A stretch of DNA of 7,479 nt from JBAXXL01 sp038206725. GTDB lineage: Bacteria > Bacteroidota > Ignavibacteria > Kapaibacteriales > UBA2268. The notes below the pieces were generated by a model. It searched no databases. It was not told where the DNA came from and was given only the letters and a program-made list of their open reading frames with translations. Below are positions 1 through 4,777 of this stretch, in pieces. Position 1 is the stretch's first letter; each line of letters starts with the position of its first letter. Where the stretch lies: positions 1-7,479 of the forward strand of contig JBBRAO010000067.1 of assembly GCA_038206725.1 (NCBI GenBank). The letters are read 5' to 3'. A program made the position numbers and the translations under genes.

Positions 1-146
1 ATAATTTTAAAAACCACATAGAAAACTCAATTATTTTTTATAAATTAAAATTCATAATCGAAATTTTCAATCTGTGCATTTCAAAATTGCATTATTCCAA
101 TAACAATTCCAAATAAGAAAAATTAATCTTTGTTCATAAAACTGCT

Positions 147-174
147 CTATCTATCTATCTATCTATCTATCTAT
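147..174. repeat. (CTAT)7 tetranucleotide microsatellite
   Basis: Seven perfect tandem copies of CTAT. Perfect arrays of this length change copy number easily by slipped-strand pairing. No gene start is close enough to show that it acts as a phase-variable switch, although an unseen minus-strand gene could start left of the window. Confidence 0.97.
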
Positions 175-251
175 ATAATCATTGCTTAAAAGAATAGAAA
201 AATTTTTAAAAATATTTATTTTTATATTAAGGATACAAATTTATCCTGTCG

Positions 252-270
252 AGACGTAACAGGTACGTCT
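252..270. repeat. Small inverted repeat AGACGTA/TACGTCT
   Basis: Perfect 7-bp arms (252-258 and 264-270) separated by ACAGG. There is no T-run after it on either strand, so it is not a clear terminator. It is the first of three unrelated hairpins within about 110 bp and looks like a dispersed palindromic element. Confidence 0.7.
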
Positions 271-309
271 GACGAATACAATGTTTTACAAAATAGTATA
301 CAATAGAGC

Positions 310-328
310 AGACACACGCTGTGAGTCT
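310..328. repeat. Small inverted repeat around GCT
   Basis: The arms AGACACAC (310-317) and GTGAGTCT (321-328) pair with a single A/A mismatch around a GCT loop. It lies 39 bp after the previous hairpin and has a different stem sequence. Confidence 0.6.
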
Positions 329-342
329 CTACAAAAATGTTC

Positions 343-358
343 CCAAGCAGGAGCTTGG
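343..358. repeat. Small inverted repeat CCAAGC/GCTTGG
   Basis: Perfect 6-bp arms (343-348 and 353-358) around AGGA. The wider motif TCCCAAGCAGGAGCTTGG resembles a dispersed intergenic repeat that I recall from other bacterial genomes, which I have not checked. Confidence 0.65.
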
Positions 359-376
359 TAACCAGTGGAATGCGGT

Positions 377-410
377 AATCAATTACGAATTACGTAGTTT
401 TTCTTCTTCT
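377..410. repeat. Direct repeat, copy 1 of 2 (34 nt)
   Basis: Runs from AATCAATTACG through GAATTACGTAG to five T and CTTCTTCT. The second copy is at 601-637 and differs by one substitution (A to C) and a longer T-tract. A heptamer array follows each copy closely, so the repeated unit may be a composite module. Confidence 0.85.
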
Positions 411-415
411 TATTT

Positions 416-450
416 TCAACTATCAACTATCAACTATCAACTGTCAACTT
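416..450. repeat. Heptamer array TCAACTA x5
   Basis: Five tandem 7-bp units: three perfect TCAACTA, then TCAACTG and TCAACTT. It follows direct repeat copy 1 by 5 bp. The 7-bp period recurs in three further blocks with other unit sequences. Confidence 0.9.
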
Positions 451-469
451 CGTGGTTGGTAAAAATTTC

Positions 470-482
470 ACCCTTTCAGGGT
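470..482. repeat. Mini-hairpin ACCCT-TTC-AGGGT
   Basis: Perfect 5-bp stem with a TTC loop. Its partner at 522-534 has the same loop and one stem pair changed on both sides. The downstream bases (TTTGGC) are not a convincing terminator tract. Confidence 0.65.
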
Positions 483-521
483 TTTGGCATGGGTGGGTTT
501 TCAATTTTCTATAATAATTCC

Positions 522-534
522 ATCCTTTCAGGAT
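522..534. repeat. Mini-hairpin ATCCT-TTC-AGGAT
   Basis: Same architecture as 470-482: a 5-bp stem and a TTC loop. The second stem pair is T-A here and C-G there, so pairing is preserved. Confidence 0.65.
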
Positions 535-538
535 TGAA

Positions 539-598
539 GAATCAATTACGAATTACAAGAATCAATTACGAATTTCAAATTACGAATTACGAATTACG
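539..598. repeat. AATTACG heptamer array with 20-bp tandem unit
   Basis: Two 20-bp tandem units (539-558 and 559-578) begin GAATCAATTACGAATT and differ at one position. Inside and after them run AATTACG-type heptamers: 544-557 (two units) and 564-598 (five units, the last three perfect AATTACG). The array thus has both a 7-bp and a 20-bp period. Confidence 0.9.
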
Positions 599-600
599 GG

Positions 601-637
601 AATCAATTCCGAATTACGTAGTTTTTTTTCTTCTTCT
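601..637. repeat. Direct repeat, copy 2 of 2 (37 nt)
   Basis: Second copy of the repeat at 377-410. It has eight T instead of five before CTTCTTCT and one A-to-C substitution near its start. It is followed after 3 bp by another heptamer array (641-668), parallel to copy 1. Confidence 0.85.
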
Positions 638-640
638 CAT

Positions 641-668
641 TAACAATTTACAATTAACCATTGACAAT
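641..668. repeat. Degenerate heptamer array TNACNAT x4
   Basis: Four consecutive 7-bp units: TAACAAT, TTACAAT, TAACCAT and TGACAAT. The units are less uniform than those at 416-450, as expected of an older array. Confidence 0.75.
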
Positions 669-704
669 TATTCTCCGCGTCTTTGTGGTGAATTCTTTCT
701 TATA

Positions 705-732
705 ATTCAAAATTCAAAATTCAAAATTCAAA
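705..732. repeat. Heptamer array ATTCAAA x4
   Basis: Four perfect tandem ATTCAAA units. A further single ATTCAAA at 755-761 abuts the stop codon of the amidohydrolase remnant, so the repeat field reaches the end of that gene fragment. Confidence 0.9.
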
Positions 733-762
733 ATCCATCTTCAAATAATTCATAATTCAAAA

Positions 763-978
763 TTACTTCTTATAGACTATTTTCCCGTTCACTATTGTCA
801 AAATAACTTTCGTGTCTTTGATTTCTTTTGGATTTTTCAAATCTCTATCAATTATTATTATGTCTGCTTGATTGCCTTTTTTTATGGAGCCGCGGTTGGG
901 AATACCAAGATATTCGCGTGGATTAAGTGAATAGATTTGCAATGCGGAGTTAGTGCTGATACATACTTCCGGATTCAA
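763..978 (-). pseudogene. Amidohydrolase (YtcJ-like) C-terminal remnant
   Basis: The translation matches only the last 70 or so residues of a metal-dependent amidohydrolase of the YtcJ type. It has NPEVCIS, then GSIKKGNQADIIIID, then the closing strand ILTIVNGKIVY before a natural stop. In intact enzymes of this family, usually above 500 residues, this part rebuilds the small beta domain after the TIM barrel. The barrel, with all metal ligands and catalytic residues, is absent. The frame stays open to about 1017, but residues before NPE look unrelated and the DNA there belongs to a nitroreductase tail on the other strand. The only start would be a TTG with no ribosome binding site. I read it as the surviving 3' end of a gene cut by a rearrangement. 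The specific family is likely, not certain. Confidence 0.72.
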
Positions 979-982
979 GGAA

Positions 983-1192
983 CCGGGTTTGCAGAATCCC
1001 GAAGTGCAAAAGTCGTATTATTTTATTGATACAGGAATCATTGCCGGTAATGTGTATTTATATGCGGCATCACAGGGTTTGGCGTCTTGGTTTCATAATT
1101 GCGATCGAAATGAACTTGGAGCAAAATTAAATTTACGCCAAGATCAACGTATTCTTTTTGGTCAGACGGTGGGATATCCCGTTAAAAAATGA
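983..1192 (+). pseudogene. SagB-type nitroreductase C-terminal remnant
   Basis: The frame, open from 935 to a TGA at 1190-1192, carries the C-terminal signature of FMN-dependent nitroreductases of the SagB/ThcOx type. It shows YYFIDTGIIAGNVYLYAASQ, then a GLASWF segment, then LNLRQDQRILFGQTVGYP near the end. The recognisable part starts around 1007. A full protein has about 200 residues with an N-terminal RRSxR-type FMN-binding motif, which is missing. The only initiator candidate is a GTG at 953, inside DNA that encodes the amidohydrolase tail on the other strand. I conclude that this is a truncated, non-functional 3' end. The two remnants meet 5' end to 5' end between about 976 and 1006. 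Confidence 0.75.
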
Positions 1193-1249
1193 GGCTAATG
1201 TATAAATTAATTTCTACAAATACGCCATTCTTCCCGGATTTAAGAGCCG

Positions 1250-1274
1250 GATTCTCCACTTAGTTCAGGATGAC
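1250..1274. repeat. Dispersed repeat, GATTCTCC...GGATGAC type
   Basis: The segment starts GATTCTCC and ends CAGGATGAC. It shares its ends with the element at 1305-1330. Short elements of this form are familiar to me from intergenic DNA of many bacteria, including Bacteroidota. The assignment rests on recall and on the second copy here. Confidence 0.5.
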
Positions 1275-1304
1275 TCACCACAAGTGTTAAGCTTATAATA
1301 AGAT

Positions 1305-1330
1305 GGATTCCCAATCGGAGTCGGGAATGA
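1305..1330. repeat. Dispersed repeat with ATTCCC/GGGAAT stem
   Basis: ATTCCC (1307-1312) pairs with GGGAAT (1323-1328) across 10 nt. An alternative pairing of GATTCC with the internal GGAGTC (one G-T wobble) is also possible. The ends resemble those of 1250-1274. Confidence 0.55.
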
Positions 1331-1360
1331 CAATTCGGCTTTATTGCATTTTCAATTTTG

Positions 1361-1395
1361 AAACCTTCCGCAGGTTTCAAACCTGCGGAAGGTTT
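1361..1395. repeat. 35-nt palindrome with 17-bp arms
   Basis: Arm AAACCTTCCGCAGGTTT (1361-1377), one central C (1378), then the exact complement AAACCTGCGGAAGGTTT (1379-1395). Such a symmetrical element can form a cruciform or a strong RNA hairpin from either strand. No T-run follows on either side, so it is not an ordinary terminator. I recall near-identical palindromes as multicopy elements in Bacteroidota/Chlorobi genomes, which points to a REP- or MITE-like repeat. Confidence 0.88.
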
Positions 1396-1397
1396 AG

Positions 1398-1439
1398 AAA
1401 AACAAATGAACTCTCTGATAAATCAAAGAGTTCATTTGT
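1398..1439 (-). terminator. Intrinsic terminator of tRNA-Ser
   Basis: On the minus strand a perfect 13-bp stem, ACAAATGAACTCT (1439-1427) with AGAGTTCATTTGT (1414-1402), closes a 12-nt loop. It ends in five T (1402-1398). It starts directly at the last tRNA base, so the tRNA transcript should end here and be trimmed. The stem is AT-rich, so termination strength is uncertain. Confidence 0.75.
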
Positions 1440-1525
1440 GGAAAGGGAGGGATTCGAACCCTCGGTACAGTTCCCCGTACACACGCTTTCCAGGCGTGCC
1501 AGTTCAACCACTCCTGCACCTTTCC
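1439..1525 (-). tRNA. tRNA-Ser (anticodon GGA)
   Basis: Class II tRNA with a long variable arm. The acceptor stem GGAAAGG (1525-1519) pairs with CCTTTCC (1446-1440). The D arm has a short CAG/CTG stem. The anticodon stem CACGC/GCGTG encloses CTGGAAA, giving anticodon GGA (1491-1489), which reads UCC and UCU. The variable arm has a GTAC/GTAC stem around an eight-base loop. The T arm is GAGGG-TTCGAAT-CCCTC. CCA is not encoded: the bases after the acceptor stem are A-CAA. The apparent discriminator base 73 is therefore A, whereas bacterial serine tRNAs normally carry G. The gene runs away from the LD-carboxypeptidase gene, and its 3' end faces the debris region. Protein-like frames over this DNA (such as the REGFEPSVQFPVHT reading) are the usual tRNA artefact. 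Confidence 0.97.
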
Positions 1526-1560
1526 GCGTGGTTTAATCTTTTTTTGCATTTCAAGGAACA

Positions 1561-1568
1561 CAAAATTA
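1561..1568 (-). promoter_or_regulatory. Putative -7 box for tRNA-Ser
   Basis: TAATTTTG on the minus strand matches the Bacteroidota -7 consensus TAnnTTTG. It lies 36 nt before the tRNA 5' end. At the expected 19-nt spacing upstream stands TTTC, one base from the TTTG -33 box. Confidence 0.45.
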
Positions 1569-1580
1569 CGCTTTTTTTGT

Positions 1581-1588
1581 TATATTTG
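1581..1588 (+). promoter_or_regulatory. Putative -7 box for the LD-carboxypeptidase operon
   Basis: TATATTTG fits TAnnTTTG and lies 26 nt before the ATG at 1615. I see no TTTG at the right distance upstream, so the promoter is only half supported. A 14-bp palindrome, CTTTTTTAAAAAAG (1596-1609), fills most of the predicted leader, and there is no Shine-Dalgarno sequence. Confidence 0.4.
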
Positions 1589-1614
1589 AAAATATCTTTT
1601 TTAAAAAAGCGAAA

Positions 1615-2676
1615 ATGATGGGTATTACTAGACGAGATTTGTTTAAATTTAGCGGCGCCGCCATTGGTGCGGTAGCGCTAGGGAAGTTTATACCCAAGGC
1701 TATGGGTGAAGATCTTGATGTCCCTGTTCTATCGTTATTGCATAATGATAGTGTCCTTCCACCGCTTTTGAAAAAAGACTCGTTAGTTGCTATTACTGCG
1801 CCGGGTAGCCCTACAAATACCGGTGAATGCCGCTTTGGTGTCAAATTCCTTAAGGATAATTTTTGCAGGGTTGTTTTCGGCGATACAGTGGCGAAACAAA
1901 AAAATGATTTCAGATATTTGTCCCAAACGGATGAATTTCGCGCCGCCGAATTTATGAGCTTTATTAAAAATCCGGATGTAAATGCTATTTTTGCCGCTCG
2001 CGGAGGTTATGGAGCTTCTCGAATCTTAGACTTGTTAGATTATGATATTATAAGTGAAAATCCAAAGTTGATTATCGGTTTTAGCGATGTAACCGCTCTC
2101 TTAACCGCCATTTACACTCGAACAAAATTGGTTACTTATCACGGACCAGTAGCGTCAAGTCAGCTCAATGAGTTTTCGAGGATGTATCTTCAAAAGATGA
2201 TTTTTGAAAACCCAAAGTTTGAACCGGCTGTTTATCAATCGCCTACGATGCAGACTATCATCCCCGGGAGAACAGCAGGACGCTTAATTGGTGGCAACCT
2301 AACGGTTATTTGTGGTCTGATGGGTACTAAATATGAGATTGATACTAAAGACGCGATTCTGTTTTTAGAGGATGTTTCTGAAGATGCTTATCAAATTGAC
2401 AGAAAACTTAACCAATTGAAATTAGCCGGCAAATTTGACGATGCGGCTGGTATAATGATCGGAATATTCAAAAACCTCAATAACAGAAGAAATTTCTATC
2501 CTAATATGGGATATACAATTAAAGAGCTTTACGGTCAATATTTCAGCAATTATGAAAAACCTATTGTCTATGATGTGCCATTTGGACATTTAGCGGATAA
2601 TATCACACTACCTATTGGGACAATGGCAGAATTGGATTCAAGAAAAGGAAAACTTATTTTATTTAATGCGGTTTAA
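1615..2676 (+). CDS. Tat-exported LD-carboxypeptidase (peptidase family S66)
   Basis: A serine peptidase of the LdcA family, which removes the terminal D-Ala from muropeptide tetrapeptides by cutting an L-D bond during peptidoglycan recycling or remodelling. Family signatures appear in order: VAITAPGSP (58-66), AIFAARGGYGASRILDLLDY (124-143), GFSDVTALL (155-163) with the expected nucleophile Ser157, AGRLIGGNLTVICGL (221-235), FLEDVSE (250-256) with Glu252, and VPFGHLADN (321-329) with His325. The Ser-Glu-His triad of this family is therefore intact. The N-terminus carries a twin-arginine signal (TRRDLFK, Arg6-Arg7), a hydrophobic stretch to about residue 23, and a plausible cleavage site after Gly31. 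It lacks a lipobox Cys. The characterised E. coli enzyme is cytoplasmic, so a folded, exported form implies work on the wall itself or on periplasmic fragments. Translation starts at either of two adjacent ATGs (1615, 1618). pdxA follows after 2 bp, so the two are probably co-transcribed. Confidence 0.93.
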   Translation: MMGITRRDLFKFSGAAIGAVALGKFIPKAMGEDLDVPVLSLLHNDSVLPPLLKKDSLVAITAPGSPTNTGECRFGVKFLKDNFCRVVFGDTVAKQKNDFRYLSQTDEFRAAEFMSFIKNPDVNAIFAARGGYGASRILDLLDYDIISENPKLIIGFSDVTALLTAIYTRTKLVTYHGPVASSQLNEFSRMYLQKMIFENPKFEPAVYQSPTMQTIIPGRTAGRLIGGNLTVICGLMGTKYEIDTKDAILFLEDVSEDAYQIDRKLNQLKLAGKFDDAAGIMIGIFKNLNNRRNFYPNMGYTIKELYGQYFSNYEKPIVYDVPFGHLADNITLPIGTMAELDSRKGKLILFNAV

Positions 2677-2678
2677 TT

Positions 2679-3674
2679 ATGAGAATAGCTGTTTCTTGCG
2701 GTGATGTGAACGGAATTGGCTTGGAAGTTTTTTTCAAAGCCTTAGACAGTTTTTATACTCAATCCGTCACTCCGGTAAATTGCCAATTAGTTTTAGCAGT
2801 TGAACCCCAAACACTTAAAGAATACGCCCAAGCTTTAAAAATTCCCGTTCAAATCGTTCAAGAGCATTTGATTTACAAAGGTATTGAAATAAATATAATT
2901 CCTTGCGAAACTTATGTAAAGCCAGATTTCGGAAATGTTAGTGAACAATCCGGAAAATTAGCCAAAGAAAGTGTACTCAAAGTAATTGATTATTCTCGTT
3001 CAGGTAGGGCGGACGCTATGATGACGCTTCCAATATCGAAAGAAGCTGTTTACTTGGCAGGTTGGCGTTCTCCGGGGCATACAGAGCTATTGGCATCCTA
3101 CTACGACGATACTAATCCGCTGATGATATTGTTTTCCGGGCGTCTTCGCGTTGCTTTGCTAACAATTCATACCGCTTTAAGAGATGTTCCGGATTTAGTA
3201 ACCCAAGATAGAATAATTGAAATTTGTACAAAATTTAATAATTCGTTGAAAACCGATTTTGGAATAAATCATCCAAAAATAGCCATACTTTCATTAAATC
3301 CGCACGGTGGTGAAAACGGAGCAATGGGCATTGAGGAAATCGAAGTTATCACACCTGCTATTGAAACCCTTAATTTAATCGGTATCGAAGCCGTGGGACC
3401 TTTCCCTTCCGACGGGCTTTTCGCTCATCGAGAATTCGGAAAATATGATGGTATCCTATCAATGTACCACGACCAAGGATTAACAATTTTAAAATATATA
3501 GCCGGGGGTGGGGGTGTAAATTTTACAGCCGGATTGCCGATTATCCGTACTTCGCCAGACCACGGAACAGCATTTGCTTTAGCCGGACAGAATATAGCAA
3601 ATGCCCAAAGTACGCTGGATGCGTTAAATTGGGCATTCGAAATTTATCAAAACCGTAGTGTGAAGTCTATTTAG
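2679..3674 (+). CDS. pdxA: 4-hydroxythreonine-4-phosphate dehydrogenase
   Basis: PdxA performs the NAD-dependent oxidation of 4-phosphohydroxy-L-threonine. The product loses CO2 and is joined with deoxyxylulose 5-phosphate by PdxJ to give pyridoxine 5'-phosphate. Signatures run along the whole length: CGDVNGIGLEV (7-17), DAMMTLPISKEAV (112-124), SPGHTELLASY (131-141), LLTIHTALRDVP (160-171), LSLNPHGGENG (204-214), GPFPSDGLF (240-248), MYHDQGLTILK (262-272) and GLPIIRTSPDHGTAFALAG (285-303). The three metal-binding histidines fall at 164, 209 and 264, each two residues before the E. coli positions 166, 211 and 266. The substrate-contacting His-Thr pair is at 134-135. At 331 residues it has normal length (E. 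coli 329). The ATG lies 2 bp after the stop of the LD-carboxypeptidase gene with no clear ribosome binding site, which suggests translational coupling. Its end overlaps the convergent TPR gene by 8 bp. Confidence 0.97.
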   Translation: MRIAVSCGDVNGIGLEVFFKALDSFYTQSVTPVNCQLVLAVEPQTLKEYAQALKIPVQIVQEHLIYKGIEINIIPCETYVKPDFGNVSEQSGKLAKESVLKVIDYSRSGRADAMMTLPISKEAVYLAGWRSPGHTELLASYYDDTNPLMILFSGRLRVALLTIHTALRDVPDLVTQDRIIEICTKFNNSLKTDFGINHPKIAILSLNPHGGENGAMGIEEIEVITPAIETLNLIGIEAVGPFPSDGLFAHREFGKYDGILSMYHDQGLTILKYIAGGGGVNFTAGLPIIRTSPDHGTAFALAGQNIANAQSTLDALNWAFEIYQNRSVKSI

Positions 3675-4704
3675 CTTCAGGTTCGTCAAATTTAAACATA
3701 TTAGCTTCACGCCATTTTAGATATTCTCTTGCAGTAGTGGTGTTGCTTTCAAGCCATTTTTGGAATCCGCTCGGATCGCCGTTTGAAAATATCCAATAGT
3801 TATACGTTTCGAACTGACCGTCCTGAATAACCTTATTTATATAATCATAAAGAAAATTCGCATAACGTTTATGAGTGTCTTCTTTATACCAGATTTTAAA
3901 AAACTCAGTCCTTAAAATATATAATTCTTCCAAACTCAAACCATCGGACAAATCAATATTTTTAGCCGCATTATTGAATATAATTTCAAAAGCCATTTCA
4001 AAATATGTCGTTTCGTTCGTATGTTTTCTGAATGAAAAAACGTACTTAGCTGAGTCGTTTTTAATTATAGCTTTGTTATATATATCGAAACACATTTTGC
4101 TGATTTCAAGTATTTTATTTTCGTTATTTGTAAGGTTCAAAAAAGTTTCGCCACTTACTAACGCAAAAACATCCATTGAATCTTTATAATACTGTTTAGC
4201 CAAACGATAGTGTAAATTATCGAAATTAGGTTGTACTCGCGTACCTTGCGCCCACTCATTTAAACCTTCTTTAACTTTGTCTTCCTCAATTGATATAATC
4301 CCTAATTCCATATACAAACGTCCTGAGTTAGGGAATCGAGCCAAACCTTCGTCATAAACATCCCGCGCTTCGGTTCTTTTGGCGAGATAATCATAGCAAT
4401 TTCCTAATAATTGATAAACCTGTTCATTTACTTGAGGATGACGCTTTAGCGAATCTAAAATCTTCATCGCTTCAGGAAATTTCTCTTTATCATAATAGGC
4501 AACAGCCATCTCATAAGGATAAAATATTGATTTTGGGTCCAGCTTTTGAGCTTTTTTGAGAAGTTCTAATGCTTCAGGACTTTTCTTCTCATTTATTAGT
4601 TTTACTGCCTGATTTCCAAGTGTCTTCGCTTGTTCTATTTTATTTTGTGAGTATATTTGTACAGTTGATAAAAGTATAATCGCAAAAATTAGTAATTTCT
4701 TCAT
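3667..4704 (-). CDS. Secreted tetratricopeptide-repeat protein
   Basis: A probable periplasmic protein with a Sec signal peptide: MKK, a hydrophobic core to about residue 16, and a YSQ end typical of Bacteroidota, with cleavage near 19-20. Residues about 26-175 form roughly four TPR units with the usual pattern, for example the A-x-E-L-L-K-K-A-x-K-L-D-P helix at 45-57, A-V-A-Y-Y at 67-71, L-L-G-N-C-Y-D-Y at 99-106 and Y-M-E-L-G-I at 131-136. TPR arrays bind other proteins and have no enzymatic activity of their own. The C-terminal half (about 176-345) is helical, rich in aromatic residues and without a motif I can name. Its end (GFQKWLES...EYLKWREANMF) resembles the tails of uncharacterised TPR proteins in this phylum. 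A good promoter lies directly upstream, so it is probably monocistronic. It is convergent with pdxA, and the partner and role are unknown. Confidence 0.88.
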   Translation of the reverse strand: MKKLLIFAIILLSTVQIYSQNKIEQAKTLGNQAVKLINEKKSPEALELLKKAQKLDPKSIFYPYEMAVAYYDKEKFPEAMKILDSLKRHPQVNEQVYQLLGNCYDYLAKRTEARDVYDEGLARFPNSGRLYMELGIISIEEDKVKEGLNEWAQGTRVQPNFDNLHYRLAKQYYKDSMDVFALVSGETFLNLTNNENKILEISKMCFDIYNKAIIKNDSAKYVFSFRKHTNETTYFEMAFEIIFNNAAKNIDLSDGLSLEELYILRTEFFKIWYKEDTHKRYANFLYDYINKVIQDGQFETYNYWIFSNGDPSGFQKWLESNTTTAREYLKWREANMFKFDEPEAK

Positions 4705-4732
4705 TTTTCGGTTTTCAATAATTTATAAAATA

Positions 4733-4763
4733 CAAATATACTTTAAACGAATAAATCAGCAAA
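4733..4763 (-). promoter_or_regulatory. Bacteroidota-type promoter of the TPR gene
   Basis: On the minus strand TTTG (4763-4760), 19 nt, then TATATTTG (4740-4733): an exact fit to the -33/-7 consensus TTTG-N19-21-TAnnTTTG. The -7 box ends 28 nt before the ATG, so the leader should be about 20-25 nt. It sits in the 73-bp gap shared with the divergent ade gene. I found no equally good promoter on the plus strand. Confidence 0.72.
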
Positions 4764-4768
4764 AAGTT

Positions 4769-4772
4769 AAGG
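4769..4772 (+). promoter_or_regulatory. Weak Shine-Dalgarno-like AAGG before ade
   Basis: AAGG lies 5 nt before the ATG at 4778 and 8 nt before the ATG at 4781. The spacing slightly favours the second ATG, which would shorten the protein by one Met. Such sites are otherwise missing from the genes in this window. Confidence 0.35.
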
Positions 4773-4777
4773 TCAGA

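Larger units (their letters stand above)
1..762. other. Gene-free AT-rich repeat region
   Basis: I find no credible gene here. Positions 1-146 and 175-250 are AT-rich with nothing recognisable, apart from a TAAATTTG match to the Bacteroidota -7 box on the minus strand (243 to 236) that could serve a gene off the left edge. From about 250 the DNA is a mosaic of hairpin repeats, direct repeats and heptamer arrays, listed separately. A 144-codon open frame (321-755, plus strand) runs through them, but its translation is only the repeats read as protein, so I do not call it. A stretch at 671-690 (TCTCCGCGTCTTTGTGGTGA, one base into 671) looks like a dispersed intergenic motif that I recall from other bacterial genomes. 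That last point is memory, not a search. Confidence 0.75.

Noticed and set aside
1..19. Start of a minus-strand gene (ATG at 19) running off the left edge
   Set aside because: Only six codons are visible, so nothing can be supported.
377..637. Possible CRISPR array
   Set aside because: The two 34/37-nt repeats lie 224 bp apart with repeats between them. There is no regular repeat-spacer spacing and no cas gene.
321..755. 144-codon open frame across the repeat region
   Set aside because: The translation is made of the heptamer and direct repeats (NYEL, QLST and QNSK-like runs), with a GTG start inside a hairpin and no ribosome binding site or family resemblance.
1303..1618. Two overlapping plus-strand open frames (1303-1536 and 1358-1618)
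   Set aside because: They run antisense through the tRNA-Ser gene. Strings such as REGFEPS and GRDSNPR are the classic false translation of serine or leucine tRNA genes.
1566..1844. 92-codon minus-strand frame over the start of the LD-carboxypeptidase gene
   Set aside because: It is antisense to a clearly conserved protein with intact motifs, and the translation is not recognisable.
3875..4189. 104-codon plus-strand frame inside the TPR gene
   Set aside because: It is a shadow of the minus-strand TPR coding sequence. Its hydrophobic look comes from reading the complement of charged codons.
4705..4777. Purine riboswitch before ade
   Set aside because: The gap is 73 bp, contains the divergent TPR promoter, and shows no conserved three-way-junction loops.
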